A DNA stretch of 64,000 nt from Anaerolineae bacterium (lineage in GTDB: Bacteria > Chloroflexota > Anaerolineae > Promineifilales > Promineifilaceae). A program made the translations under genes and the position numbers. Where the stretch lies: contig JAMLHW010000004.1 in assembly GCA_023954475.1 (NCBI GenBank), positions 124,001 through 188,000 on the forward strand. Direction: 5' to 3'. The notes below the pieces were generated by a model. That model was not told the DNA's origin, did no database searches, and worked only from the letters and a program-made list of their open reading frames with translations. How positions within the stretch are numbered: position 1 is the stretch's first letter; the number at the start of each line of letters is the position of its first letter. Shown here one piece after another: positions 36,028 to 46,405 of the stretch.

Positions 36028-37839
36028 ATGAACAAAAAACGATCTGGTGATCTGCAATTAATTGGACGGCTTATAAAACTTGCCCGTCCGTTTTGGCTAC
36101 AGATCATCCTAATTTTCATACTGAGTCTCTTGTCTACCCCGCTGGCACTGCTGACACCGGTGCCGTTGGCCATTGCAGTCGATAGCGTGGTAGATTCAAA
36201 GCCGCTACCGGGTGTTTTGAATACACTGTTTCCTCAAGGAACGCTAGATGAGCAAGCTATACTGATGTTGGCTGCAGCGATGACCGTAGGAATCGCCCTT
36301 GCAACAGGCTTGTTGTCATTGACGAAATCTATGGTGCGTACCTATACAGGTGAGAATCTCATTTTGGCATTTCGCTCCAGATTGTTTCGTCACGCCCAGG
36401 ACCTGTCACTGTCATATCACGATAGCAGGGGATCATCAGATGCACTTTATCGCGTGATGTACGATGCCACATCAATCGCCGACGTTGCGATCGATGGATT
36501 AGCCCCGTTTGTTACGGCCGCATTTACGCTGGTTGCAATGTTCTGGGTCATCTTCGAGATTGATGCGCAAATCGCATTGGTCGCTCTAGCCATCGCGCCG
36601 GTACTTTTTCTGACCGGATACACTTATCGCCGACAATCGCGCAGCAAATGGCGTGAGGTTAAGAAGCTCGATCGTGCCGCGCTGGCCGTTGTCCAAGAGA
36701 CACTTTCCGCTGTTAGAGTTGTAAAAGCTTTTGGGCAAGAAAATCGTCAGAGTGAAACCTTTTCCGGTCGCTCAAAATCTACAATTCGTGCTCGCATCAG
36801 TGCGTATTTCATTACATATGGCTATTCTCTAATTTCAAGTCTAGTCACAGCTATTGGAACAGCTATTGTTCTGGTACTTGGCGTCAATCATGTGCTGACC
36901 GGCGTGATTTCATTAGGCGCTTTCCTGATCATTATGTCCTACCTCGGCCGACTTTACTCTCCGATGGATACAATGACACAGAAACTAGGGAAGATGCAAT
37001 CGTCGCTTGCTGGAGCCGAACGAGCCGTGCAATTACTAGATGAGCCGCCCGATGTCCAAGAAAAGCAAGACGCCCTTCCTTTGAAACGCGTGCGTGGCGC
37101 AATCAGGTTTGAAGACGTCTCCTTTGCATACGATTCCCGAAACACAGTACTGCAACACATATCTTTTGACGTGCCTGCTGGAACAAGGGTAGGCATTGTA
37201 GGGCAAACCGGTGCCGGTAAATCAACCATGATGGGCCTCCTCGCCCGTTTCTACGATCCTACATCGGGTGCTGTTCTGCTTGATGATATTGATATCCGAA
37301 ACTACAAGCTCGCAGATCTGCGCAAACAGTATGCAATCGTTCTTCAAGAACCCGTGCTATTTTCTACGAGCATAGCCGAAAATATTGCCTATGCGCGACA
37401 TGACGCGACGGAAGCAGACATCATACGCGCCGCAAAAGCTGCCAATGCCCATGAATTCGTCAGTAATCTTCCTGATGGTTATGAAACCTTGGTGGGCGAA
37501 CGAGGAATGAAGCTTTCAGGCGGCGAACGTCAACGTATTTCTCTGGCTAGAGCCTTTCTCAAAGATGCGCCAATTTTGATTTTGGACGAACCCACAAGTT
37601 CCGTCGATGTTGGGACAGAAGCGGTAATCGTTGAAGCTATGGAACGCTTGATGCAAAATCGCACCACTTTTATGATTGCTCACCGGCTGTCAACGTTGGA
37701 AAAATGCGATTTGCTCCTTGTTATCGAAGCCGGCCAATTGATCGATGTACGATCTGATGTCAGTTCAGTAATTGAGTACGCGATTGAAGAGGGCGGTTTT
37801 GAAAGCTCAAAAGCAGGAACGGTAGCACACCATGTCTAG
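36028..37839 (+). CDS. ABC transporter, fused permease and ATPase (exporter type)
   Basis: A 603-residue half-transporter of the MsbA/lipid A or peptide exporter type. Six helices in residues 20-310 are followed by a nucleotide-binding domain with Walker A GQTGAGKST near 393, signature LSGGERQR near 497, Walker B ILILDEPTSS near 517 and the switch His in IAHRLSTL. It would work as a homodimer to export a lipid-linked or hydrophobic product. The next gene starts inside its last codons (8-base overlap), so export is coupled to the kinase cluster. Confidence 0.93.
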   Translation: MNKKRSGDLQLIGRLIKLARPFWLQIILIFILSLLSTPLALLTPVPLAIAVDSVVDSKPLPGVLNTLFPQGTLDEQAILMLAAAMTVGIALATGLLSLTKSMVRTYTGENLILAFRSRLFRHAQDLSLSYHDSRGSSDALYRVMYDATSIADVAIDGLAPFVTAAFTLVAMFWVIFEIDAQIALVALAIAPVLFLTGYTYRRQSRSKWREVKKLDRAALAVVQETLSAVRVVKAFGQENRQSETFSGRSKSTIRARISAYFITYGYSLISSLVTAIGTAIVLVLGVNHVLTGVISLGAFLIIMSYLGRLYSPMDTMTQKLGKMQSSLAGAERAVQLLDEPPDVQEKQDALPLKRVRGAIRFEDVSFAYDSRNTVLQHISFDVPAGTRVGIVGQTGAGKSTMMGLLARFYDPTSGAVLLDDIDIRNYKLADLRKQYAIVLQEPVLFSTSIAENIAYARHDATEADIIRAAKAANAHEFVSNLPDGYETLVGERGMKLSGGERQRISLARAFLKDAPILILDEPTSSVDVGTEAVIVEAMERLMQNRTTFMIAHRLSTLEKCDLLLVIEAGQLIDVRSDVSSVIEYAIEEGGFESSKAGTVAHHV

Positions 37840-38839
37840 TTACGTCGCTAACGAGGTTTTGCATACCAACATTGACCAGCACCCAGCAGCGCTAGCCTGG
37901 CAGCAGTGGTGGTCAGGTGTTTTTACATTTAACACTATTGTCGTCATCAAGGAGCGCAGAAAAAGCGGTATTATACGGTCAGGTCTGTACCGATTGACCG
38001 ATATGACCAACGGTAGAAAACCGGTAATTGCTAAGAGACAGAAAACGCACAAAACTGAATACGAGCGATTCATTTACGAAAATATTCTCTCCCCTTTGCC
38101 TATTGCAACGCCAGAATATTTAGGACATTGGCCAGAACCTGAAGGTGAATTCTCATGGGTGTTTCTAGAAGATGTCGGCGACATTGGCGTTGATCTGAGC
38201 AAAATAGATCATCGCAGAAAACTGGCAGAATGGACTGGAATTATGCATGCTTCGGCGGCAAATCTGGAAATCATCGATCAACTTCCGCTTCGAGGCGCAA
38301 AGCATTATCTTGAACACGCTCAATCCGCCTTCTCCACAATCAACCAAAGTCTCACAAACAACGCTTTAGCGTCTGAAGACGGTGAGTACCTCAACAGCAT
38401 GTTACGATGCTACGAGAATCTTATCGCGAATTGGAGTCAGATTGCGGACCAGTGTAGGGATTTTCCGGTCACGTTTGTACATGGCGACCTCGTACACAAA
38501 AACATGCGTGTTCAGACTAGAGATGCTGGTGAGACTGTTGTTGTGTTCGATTGGGAAACGTCGGGACAAGGTTTGCCGGCACCTGATCTGGCATCGATCA
38601 AGGTGTTGGACATTGCTTCGTATTTGTCGCCAGTGCAACAACAATGGCCCAACCTCACCATGCGAGCAATTGAGCGACTGGCAGAACTTGGCAGTTTGTT
38701 CCGCACGCTGGCAGCAATAAACTGGGAAGCGCACGACCTGTTGGTTGAATCTCCCTGGGTCAAAACACGCGTAGCAAGAATGCAGCTTTATTGCCAAAGA
38801 ATTAGTCGAGTGCCCGGAATTCCGTGGCAGATAGCGTAA
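37832..38839 (+). CDS. Aminoglycoside-phosphotransferase-like kinase A
   Basis: A 335-residue APH-fold protein (phosphotransferase enzyme family). The Brenner motif is intact: His217-Gly218-Asp219 in HGDLVHKN, and the metal-binding Asp240 in FDWETSGQG. The N-lobe has VIAKRQKTHKTEYERFIYE, with the Lys that would bind ATP. It probably phosphorylates a hydroxyl on a sugar or small molecule made by this cluster; the substrate is unknown. It overlaps the ABC gene by 8 bases and is followed 1 base later by kinase B, to which it is related. Confidence 0.8.
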   Translation: MSSYVANEVLHTNIDQHPAALAWQQWWSGVFTFNTIVVIKERRKSGIIRSGLYRLTDMTNGRKPVIAKRQKTHKTEYERFIYENILSPLPIATPEYLGHWPEPEGEFSWVFLEDVGDIGVDLSKIDHRRKLAEWTGIMHASAANLEIIDQLPLRGAKHYLEHAQSAFSTINQSLTNNALASEDGEYLNSMLRCYENLIANWSQIADQCRDFPVTFVHGDLVHKNMRVQTRDAGETVVVFDWETSGQGLPAPDLASIKVLDIASYLSPVQQQWPNLTMRAIERLAELGSLFRTLAAINWEAHDLLVESPWVKTRVARMQLYCQRISRVPGIPWQIA

Positions 38840-38840
38840 C

Positions 38841-39788
38841 ATGGTCACAGCTGAAGAGAGAGCATGGGCAGCCTGGAGAAGAATACATCCAGAATCTACT
38901 GCCGTCCGTGCGGTGGAAATGATTCAACCAGCCCATCGGCGTTCTACTGTCGTACGTTTAGAGGGTGTGCCGGGATTTGAATACAATATTATGGCCAAGG
39001 AGTGCGATACTTCTCAGGCTGAAATTGAATTTAGTGTCTATGCTGAGATTCTGCCTCATATTCCTCACCCAACACTGAAATGTTTAGGTATCGTGAAAGA
39101 GCTATCGCAGGGAAGTAGTTGGTTGTTTGTTGAAGAGGCGGTCGGTGAAGTGTACTCACATAGCAACACAGACCACCAACTGCCGGCAGCGCGATGGCTT
39201 GCGGCACTACATGAACATGCAGCGTCGCTCGTCAACCGGGTTGATCTTGAACAGCGAGATGTTGAGCATTATCGAAATCTGGCAGAAGCAGCTCGCGAGA
39301 CATTGGAGAACAGTTCCGGAAACCCTGCGCTGTCAAGTGAGCAGTCAAAGTTGGTAAGCGATTTAAGGAGACAATGTGAACAATTGCGCAATCGTGTATC
39401 AGAATTGCAATGGTTGTTTGATGAGTTTCCCAAGACGCTTGTTCATGGTGGGTTTTACGGTAAGAATGTTCGGATAGGCATACAAGACGCTCTACCAGTC
39501 GTCCTTGCGTATGATTGGGAAAGTGCTGGTTGGGGAAATCCGGCGGTAGACCTGGCTTATATCAATCTCGACCTTTATGGAGCACAATGTCTTGCCGAAG
39601 GTCTTCGTGTTTCGCCGGAGTTGCTGCACGCCACAGCAATTCTGGGCAAAATGTTGTGGGTTGTCAAAGCTATACCCGGCGAACACAAAACCTTAGCATC
39701 ACCGTGGCTGCATAAGGTCATGTCCAAATTGGCCTATTATCGGGATGAAATGAAACAAGCCATGCTTTTGATGGGATGGGAGCTGTAG
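38841..39788 (+). CDS. APH-like kinase B with altered catalytic motif
   Basis: A 315-residue paralogue of kinase A (same AYDWESAGWGNPAVDLAY pattern, Asp225). In the catalytic loop the usual HGD is His202-Gly203-Gly204 (HGGFYGKN), so the catalytic Asp is missing. The protein may be an inactive pseudo-kinase that binds substrate or a partner, or may use a different base. Its frame is intact over the full length with tight spacing on both sides, which argues against a simple pseudogene. Confidence 0.75.
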   Translation: MVTAEERAWAAWRRIHPESTAVRAVEMIQPAHRRSTVVRLEGVPGFEYNIMAKECDTSQAEIEFSVYAEILPHIPHPTLKCLGIVKELSQGSSWLFVEEAVGEVYSHSNTDHQLPAARWLAALHEHAASLVNRVDLEQRDVEHYRNLAEAARETLENSSGNPALSSEQSKLVSDLRRQCEQLRNRVSELQWLFDEFPKTLVHGGFYGKNVRIGIQDALPVVLAYDWESAGWGNPAVDLAYINLDLYGAQCLAEGLRVSPELLHATAILGKMLWVVKAIPGEHKTLASPWLHKVMSKLAYYRDEMKQAMLLMGWEL

Positions 39789-39789
39789 C

Positions 39790-41709
39790 ATGCAACTCGG
39801 GTATTATCCGATTGCTGAGCACCCTGCTGTTCGTGCTTGGGCGCGGGTCTCGAGCAACAAACGCTTGCCCTCGCTTGTTTTGCCCGTGGAAGAAAGTGGC
39901 AAAGCGTCTATCTACCGTCTCGTCGGTATCCATGGTGACAAGACATCAATAATTGCAAAGCGATCTCATTTTTCAACTATTGAGATCGAACGCACGATGT
40001 ATGAAGAGATTCTGCCTCGTTTACCTGTTTCGTCTTTACGGTATTATGGATCTGTTGCGGATTCAGATAGCGAGCTGTCTTGGCTGTTTATCGAGGATAT
40101 CGGCCGATTACTTCAGCCAAAATCCCTCCTAAATTATCAATGCGAGATTACCCAGTGGCTGGCGACATTTCATACGACATCCTCAAATATCGTTCCACCG
40201 GTAGACTTCCCACGCAAAGACACCACCTTCTTTCTGCAACGTCTGCAATTAACACGAAACCAATTCTTGGAACGACTCACACATGACGACCTGAAATTGC
40301 GTGACCGCCTCGTACTTGAAAACTTCGTCAGACAATGCGATCTGCTGGCGGCAAATTGGGCACAGATCGAAGATCGTTGTCATGATTTGCCCGACTGTAT
40401 GGTACATGGCGACGTTGCAGATGAGAACATCGGAATCGATGGAACGGCAACAGACAAAAGGGTACTCCTGATAGATTGGGAAAAGGCTGGATGGGGCAAT
40501 CCCGCCGTAGATCTGCCTCAGGCCAGTTTTGAAGTCTACGAAGCGATCAGTCACAAACAATGGCCACATTTGAGCCTGTCTCATCTGTGCATGATCGAAC
40601 AATGCGGGCGCATTTTCTCCGTCTTTTCCCGTAATTTAGGCCCAAAGCCTGCAAGAAAAGTGCACCATTACCTCAGGCGCCTGCAATTGGTGAGTCGCGA
40701 GATGAAGCTAACCAAATCTTCGTTTCTTAGACAATTCGCCACACCGATATCAGAGTCCGAAAAGTCTTTGAAGTCAAATGCAACGACTGCCTGGCTAGAC
40801 GTAGGCGCGACTCATAGAATGCCCGAACGAGTTTCAATTCTCCATGAAAAAGCCGGCAAATCCGTTGTCTGCCGTCTGATTGCGGCGGGCCCGTTTGGAG
40901 AATCGATCATTGGCAAACATACGATGTTCGAACCTGCTCGGATTGAAGCACTGATCTATGAACGGGTTTTGGCTGAACTCGACATTGAAGTGCCAAAGTA
41001 TTATGGATTTCTACCAGAACCCGACGGTAAATCGGCATGGGTGTTTATTGAGGACGCAGGCGAAATACGCTTCCAAAAAGATGATGCGGAACACCGAGTA
41101 TTAGCAGCATATTGGTTGGCCAAACTGCATACCGATGCAGTTCAATTGGCGAGTGAATTGAATTTACCACAGTACAACGCATTCCATTACCAGGAATTAC
41201 TCCAGTCTGCGCGCAAGAAAATTGACATAGGTATGGGCAACCCGACCTTCTCTCATTGGCATCTCGAAGTGTTGCAGGCTGTCTTGAACGAGCTGGCTTT
41301 CATAGCCTCACACTGGAATACGGTCGAACAGTTTTGTATGCAAGTGCCTGCGACACTTGTACACGGTGATTTTGTCGAAAAAAACGTAAGGATGCGCGTG
41401 TATAGCTCTAAAACGTCACTTGTCGCTTTCGACTGGGAAAGCGTTGGCTTTGGCGTACCGGCTGTCGATCTCGTCAACGTAGACGCGGCAACCTATAGTG
41501 CCGCTGTGAAACCCGTTCGGCCGATTTTCACAGAAACGTTTACCCAACGCTTAGTCGATTTGGGAACGGTTTTTCGCACGCTTCAACTGATTAGCTGGGC
41601 AGGCGACACGCTTGGCTTTGACTGGGCTGAACGGGCGATCAGAAAACAACTATTCTACTATAAGGATTGGCTACGGAATTCCTTCGAAGCTTTTTTGCAG
41701 GAAGGTTGA
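39790..41709 (+). CDS. Double APH-like kinase C (two kinase domains in one chain)
   Basis: A 639-residue protein with two complete APH-type kinases in tandem. Domain 1 has HGDVADEN (His206, Asp208) and IDWEKAGWGNPAVDL (Asp229). Domain 2 has HGDFVEKN (His525, Asp527) and FDWESVGFGVPAVDL (Asp548). The two halves are similar to each other and to kinases A and B, so this is likely a fusion of neighbouring duplicates. It starts 1 base after kinase B. Substrate unknown; two successive phosphorylations or an internal dimer are possible. Confidence 0.8.
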   Translation: MQLGYYPIAEHPAVRAWARVSSNKRLPSLVLPVEESGKASIYRLVGIHGDKTSIIAKRSHFSTIEIERTMYEEILPRLPVSSLRYYGSVADSDSELSWLFIEDIGRLLQPKSLLNYQCEITQWLATFHTTSSNIVPPVDFPRKDTTFFLQRLQLTRNQFLERLTHDDLKLRDRLVLENFVRQCDLLAANWAQIEDRCHDLPDCMVHGDVADENIGIDGTATDKRVLLIDWEKAGWGNPAVDLPQASFEVYEAISHKQWPHLSLSHLCMIEQCGRIFSVFSRNLGPKPARKVHHYLRRLQLVSREMKLTKSSFLRQFATPISESEKSLKSNATTAWLDVGATHRMPERVSILHEKAGKSVVCRLIAAGPFGESIIGKHTMFEPARIEALIYERVLAELDIEVPKYYGFLPEPDGKSAWVFIEDAGEIRFQKDDAEHRVLAAYWLAKLHTDAVQLASELNLPQYNAFHYQELLQSARKKIDIGMGNPTFSHWHLEVLQAVLNELAFIASHWNTVEQFCMQVPATLVHGDFVEKNVRMRVYSSKTSLVAFDWESVGFGVPAVDLVNVDAATYSAAVKPVRPIFTETFTQRLVDLGTVFRTLQLISWAGDTLGFDWAERAIRKQLFYYKDWLRNSFEAFLQEG

Positions 41710-41722
41710 CCGAGTTACAGTT

Positions 41723-42691
41723 ATGAGTTTAGGACAACCGGACTCAGAGACGCTTGAGCGGCAGTTAGCCCGGCTTTTTGCAGATCGGAACGCCGCAGCC
41801 GGTGCGCTTTTGTCTTTGGAACGAAGAAATAACCCTTATAGCAGCGCCTTCCCCAGCGAGATAGTTGTTTGCCGTTTTGCCGACCATTCGTCGCAGAAAC
41901 TCCTGCTTAAATATGGTGTTGCCGGCAAGCATACCGGCCACGGTTATTGGGGAAATGTCGGCTATGAGGCGAGTGTGTATGAACATGTACTTGAACGCCT
42001 AGCACTCTCGACGCCACGTTACTTTGGCTGCTTTGTCTATGAGCCGGCCGGTCAAGTGTGTCTGGCAATTCAATATTTGGAAGGGACCACTCGCCTCGAC
42101 AAATGTTCTGAGAGTGCGCTTTTGAGATGTGCAGAATGGCTTGGTGCGTATCATGCTGTTGCCGCCGTCATCGGCAATCTTGCCAGCGTACGGAAAAAGC
42201 TCAACCAATATGATGCAGCGTATTTTGGCGGTTGGGTCGAACGAACGCTGGTTTATTCTCGCGTGCTGCGACATCAATATCCTTGGATTGAGCGCCTATG
42301 TGAAAGCTTCATGGCGTCAGTCGAAATGCTCACTGATGACCATCTCACAATCATTCACGGTGAATTTTATCCCAACAACATCCTGGTAGGTACCGAACAG
42401 ATCCATCCGGTTGACTGGCAGGCGTCCGCAATTGCGCGCGGCGAGATCGATTTGGCAAGCCTGACGCAGGGATGGCGCAACACACAGTTGGTTGAGCAAT
42501 GCATTCTGGCGTACCAGCGTGCGCGTTGGCCACAGGGAGCGCCTCAAGATTTCGAGAACGCGCTTGAAATCGCACGTGTTTATTGGCCTCTGCGTTGGCT
42601 CGGCGACACACCGGAATGGACGTTGAAGCCGGAGCGTCGGTGGTATTTTGACAACCTTTACCAGGCGGCAGAAGCTGCCGGTTTGCTTTGA
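41723..42691 (+). CDS. APH-like kinase D (HGE-type)
   Basis: A 322-residue APH-fold protein of a second subgroup: the catalytic loop reads HGEFYPNNILV (His212, Glu214 in place of Asp) followed by VDWQASAIARGEIDLASL (Asp231). The same HGEFY pattern occurs in kinase E at 47769, so the variant is shared and probably functional. ATG 41723 is chosen because the frame upstream overlaps kinase C. The gene ends just before the glycosyltransferase. Confidence 0.78.
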   Translation: MSLGQPDSETLERQLARLFADRNAAAGALLSLERRNNPYSSAFPSEIVVCRFADHSSQKLLLKYGVAGKHTGHGYWGNVGYEASVYEHVLERLALSTPRYFGCFVYEPAGQVCLAIQYLEGTTRLDKCSESALLRCAEWLGAYHAVAAVIGNLASVRKKLNQYDAAYFGGWVERTLVYSRVLRHQYPWIERLCESFMASVEMLTDDHLTIIHGEFYPNNILVGTEQIHPVDWQASAIARGEIDLASLTQGWRNTQLVEQCILAYQRARWPQGAPQDFENALEIARVYWPLRWLGDTPEWTLKPERRWYFDNLYQAAEAAGLL

Positions 42692-42732
42692 TTCAATCTT
42701 TCATTCGCGATGATCAGGAGCAACACATCGGC

Positions 42733-43929
42733 ATGAAACTTGAGATTAACTACCCTCCGGTCACTAGAGAGACCGTTGTTGTATGGGGTTTGCTTGGCTC
42801 GTACCCTTTCGGCGGTATGACCTGGCAGGTGTTGCATTACTTGGCCGGGTTACGCCAACTGGGTTTTGATGTGTGGTATGTGGAAGACTCGAACAGACCG
42901 GTGCTCAATCCTTCGAATTTGTGGCATTCGGTTGCGTTTGCGGAGAATGCAGCCTACTTGCAACGCCAAATGGATGCTATTGATCTGGGTGATAAGTGGG
43001 TTTTTCGGCCGAAATCTGGCGAGGACACCTGTTATGGCGCAAAAGACGTTGTCGGGTTAGCCAATTTGTACCGAAACGCAGCCGCCGTATTCAACCTGTG
43101 TGGTTCACATTATATTCGCCCTGACCATGATGACATCTCCTGTTTAGTCTATGTACAGACCGATCCGGTATTGGACCAGATACGAATCGCACTTGGTGAA
43201 GAATGGCTCACTGATCAACTAGATCGCCACGACGTGTTATTCAGTTATGGGGAGAATCTGGGTAACTCCGACTGCACAGTACCGATTGAGCGCTACACAT
43301 GGAAGTCCACTCGACCTCCTGTCGTGCCGGAGTGGTGGGGATCCAATAGCACATTGCCCGACAATTATCGCTTCACAACCGTAACGACATGGAAAGATCA
43401 CGAAAAAGATATTGAATGGGCTGGCGTGAAGTACCTGTGGCGCAAAGATTTACAGTTTCAGCAGTTTATAGCATTGCCTCAACACTCACAGTTACCTCTG
43501 GAATTGGCCGTGGAAGGCATTAACGATGATGACAAGCTGAAGCTAGAGCGTCACGGTTGGCACATAATTCCGGCGCGGTCGCTGTCAGATCCTGAGCGCT
43601 ATCGAGATTACATAAGACGTTCGGCGGGTGAATTCACGATAGCCAAAGACCAATACGTACGTATGCGAAGTGGCTGGTTCAGCGATCGTAGCGTTTGCTA
43701 TCTTGCTGCTGGTCGGCCCGTAATTACGCAAGAAACCGGATTCAGTAAATTCATCCCAACCGGTGAAGGTTTGTTCGCCTTCTCCACGATAGACGAAGCG
43801 GCTGATGCAATCGACACGATCGCTGCAGACTACAGCCGCCATTCCCAAGCCGCTCTTGAGATTGCACACGAGTACTTTGATTCCCAACGAGTCCTGTCAA
43901 AGATGATGGATGAGATAGGATTGCTCTAA
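42733..43929 (+). CDS. CgeB-like glycosyltransferase (family 1/4 type), intact copy
   Basis: A 398-residue GT-B-like protein. The N-terminus (WGLLGSYPFGGMTWQVLHYLAGLRQLGFDVWYVED) is the donor-side Rossmann fold. The C-terminus has the nucleotide-sugar binding pattern WFSDRSVCYLAAGRPVITQETGFSKFIPTGEGLFAFS, followed by a closing helix (AHEYFDSQRVLSKMMDEIG), as in the CgeB/GT1 group. ATG 42733 with AGGAG upstream is preferred to TTG 42688. Three decayed paralogues lie downstream, so this is the only intact member. It probably adds a sugar to the cluster product. Confidence 0.78.
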   Translation: MKLEINYPPVTRETVVVWGLLGSYPFGGMTWQVLHYLAGLRQLGFDVWYVEDSNRPVLNPSNLWHSVAFAENAAYLQRQMDAIDLGDKWVFRPKSGEDTCYGAKDVVGLANLYRNAAAVFNLCGSHYIRPDHDDISCLVYVQTDPVLDQIRIALGEEWLTDQLDRHDVLFSYGENLGNSDCTVPIERYTWKSTRPPVVPEWWGSNSTLPDNYRFTTVTTWKDHEKDIEWAGVKYLWRKDLQFQQFIALPQHSQLPLELAVEGINDDDKLKLERHGWHIIPARSLSDPERYRDYIRRSAGEFTIAKDQYVRMRSGWFSDRSVCYLAAGRPVITQETGFSKFIPTGEGLFAFSTIDEAADAIDTIAADYSRHSQAALEIAHEYFDSQRVLSKMMDEIGLL

Positions 43930-45091
43930 TGACACTGAACTCATCAAAACTGCGAATCATCGTAAGTGGCTTAATCGCGCAATATCCGTTGGGTGGCGTA
44001 ACCTGGGATTACCTTCAATACGTTCTGGGTCTTGCTCAGCAGGGACACGATGTTTACTACATCGAAGATACTGGACAGTGGCCATATAATCCCGAAGATA
44101 GAGGTACAGGTAAGGGTTACGAATATAATGTCCGCTACCTTTCGGGAATTATGCAAAAGTTTGGCCTAGAAGAACGGTGGGCCTACTGCTTCCCTTGGGA
44201 GACGCAATGGTTTGGGATGTCTGATCGCCAGCGAAGGGAAAGTAGTAGAGTCTGCGGACTGCTGATTAATATCGGAATTAACATTACTGCGTAATCATAG
44301 GATTTTCGGGCCGTCGAACTAGTATATATTGATTCTGACCCAGTCTTCACCCGGTCAAGCTTGCTCGCGGCCAGCAAGTTTTTTGTAAAATGATCGATAC
44401 ACACGATGTTCTTTTCAGTTTCGGTGAAGCTCTTTCTGAACTGGTGTTACCCGACACAGGGTATCATTGGCGGCCAACGCGTCAGCCAATAGTCTTAAAC
44501 GAGTGGCGAACTGATAGTCAATATCGCGATGTATTTACTACGGTTATGAATTGGACCAGTTATAAACCAGTTAAGTTTGAGGGGAAAGCAATATGGCCAC
44601 AAAGATCTCGAATTTAAACGTTTCCTTGATCTTCCGCAGTTGGTGCCTAATGTTAAGTTTGAATTGGCCGTGAATGAAGGCAAGACGCGGCGTACGCCAC
44701 GAGATCTTCTCAAGTACAAAGGCTGGTACATTGTAGATCCTGAACAAGTTTGTCCCGATTTTGACAGTTATCGCAACTATATCCAAACATCGAAAGCGGA
44801 GTGGAGTATAGCAAAGAATGGCTACGTGGTTATATTTATGGGATGGTTCAGCTGTCGCTCTGCCTGTTATCTCGCGGCAGGGAAGCGGTTGTGCAGGATA
44901 CAGGTTTCTCGCGCGTATTACCAGTTGGCGAGGGTCTTTTTGCATTTGGAACCCAAGAGGAAGCGGTCACCGCAATTCACAGCGTGAACGAGGATTATGG
45001 TCGACATTCGAAAACCGCTCGAGCTATTGCCGAGGTGTATTTTGACTCTAACAGAGTATTGACGAGTTTGATAGCACGAGCGATGGAGTAA
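43929..45091 (+). pseudogene. Decayed CgeB-like glycosyltransferase, second copy
   Basis: It starts with ATG overlapping the stop of the intact gene (TAATG). The first frame (IIVSGLIAQYPLGGVTWDYLQYVLGL) ends at 44294. Similarity then continues in other frames: YIDSDPVFT near 44325, MIDTHDVLFSFGEAL from 44390, KDLEFKRFLDLPQLVPN from 44600, and VVQDTGFSRVLPVGEGLFAFG from 44890, ending at 45091. At least four frameshifts break the gene. The similarity to the intact neighbour is clear along the whole length, so it is a duplicate in decay or a region with sequence errors. Confidence 0.75.
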
Positions 45092-45097
45092 AGTCTA

Positions 45098-45975
45098 ATG
45101 TCAATACGTATTGCTAATTGCTGGCTGGTTTAGTTTTGAACAAATGGGTGCAGCCGGCGACTTTTGCGCCCGAGATCTTTTATGCGATTGGTTGAAAGGT
45201 GCACCCAGCATTCCCTTTGAAATTGCTGTGGCCAAGCCTTTTTCCGGTGGCGTTGATTGGCAAGAAGTAAATCCCGCCGAATATTCTCATGTGGTTTTTG
45301 TGTGCGGCCCGTTTGGTAATGGCTGGCCTATTACCAGATTTCTTCCCGTTTTGTAGATGCGCGCCTGATTGGTGTCAACCTGTCGATGCTTGAAGCATTG
45401 GAAGTTTGGAATCCTTTGACCTATTGCTTGAGCGAGATAGCTCGCGCTTTGCCCGGCCTGACTTGTGTTTCCTATCTCAACAACCCAAAGTTCCAGTAGT
45501 CGGCAAAGTCCTGGTTCACCCGCAGACGGAATATGGCACAAGGGCCATGCATGCCGTCGCCAACGAGGCCGTGGAACGACTCCTCGGCAAGCGCGAAGTA
45601 GCTACTGTGCCAATCGATACGCGTCTTGATGAGAATAATTCGAATCTACGTAGCCCGAGGGAAGTGGAATCTTTGATTGCGCGTATGGACTTAGTGGTGA
45701 CTACTCGCTTGCACGGTACTGTTCTCTCGCTCAAGAACGGCGTCCCGGTATTAGCTATTGACCCCATTGCGGGAGGTGCAAAAATAAAGCGGCAGGCTGA
45801 GACTATTGGCTGGCCAATTGTGTTTGCGGCTGACCACTTGTCAGAAACCGCTTTGGATGCGGCTTTTGACTTTTGCTTGAGTGAAGAGGCAAAGTTGGAA
45901 GCACATTCCTGCGCCACACGCGCGAACGCACTTCTACATAATGTTCGAGAAATTCTTGTCGGGGATTCGAAGTAA
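45098..45975 (+). pseudogene. Polysaccharide pyruvyl transferase family, frameshifted
   Basis: The reading passes through three frames. MSIRI at 45098 continues as LIAGWFSFEQMGAAGDFC from about 45114; the next segment RFVDARLIGVNLSMLEAL starts about 45347; and LLLERDSSRFARPDLCF to the stop at 45975 is in the third frame. The C-terminal part (MDLVVTTRLHGTVLSLKNGVPVLAIDP) has the family motif with the conserved His. Such enzymes add pyruvate ketals to surface sugars. It is flanked by decayed glycosyltransferases, so the modification is probably lost unless these are sequence errors. Confidence 0.72.
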
Positions 45976-46405
45976 ACCACACAAGTACAATCGATTGATG
46001 TTTGGGGATTACAATCGACATGCTGATTAAAGTGAAATCGGTCTGCCACTTAGAGGTTGTCACTAGCAGGCTGTCGGAAAAGTCAATTGGACCTTATATA
46101 CAGTGGCTGAATGCAATACAAAACCACCATATACAGGGGTCAGACACATTTCCAGCAAACTGTAAGGGGATTACCTAGATATAGCAAAACAACCTTACGC
46201 AAGACACATCGTTTTCATGTCCTACAGTAGACAATTTCGATTTTACACTGGAAACACTTTGGTGGAATGCACAAGCATCGTGATCAAAACGGCAAAAGAA
46301 TCTGTAGACAATGTTGGTCAAATATCTATCTATCAATTCAGAAGATTGGGCCGAGAATATTCTGCGATCCTAGCCTGTTATGAAGTTCTTGAAGGAATAA
46401 CTGCT
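45976..46405. other. Gene-free stretch with possible insertion-sequence debris
   Basis: About 430 bases without a supported gene. GGCTGTCGGAAAAGTC near 46069 resembles the terminal inverted repeats of several IS families, and GGGGTCAGACACATTTCC near 46135 resembles sequence found beside REP-associated transposases. No transposase fragment is found, so this is only a hint that an element was here. Confidence 0.3.

Noticed and set aside
46064-46160. A complete insertion sequence between the decayed genes
   Set aside because: Only end-like sequences are present; no transposase fragment was found in any frame.
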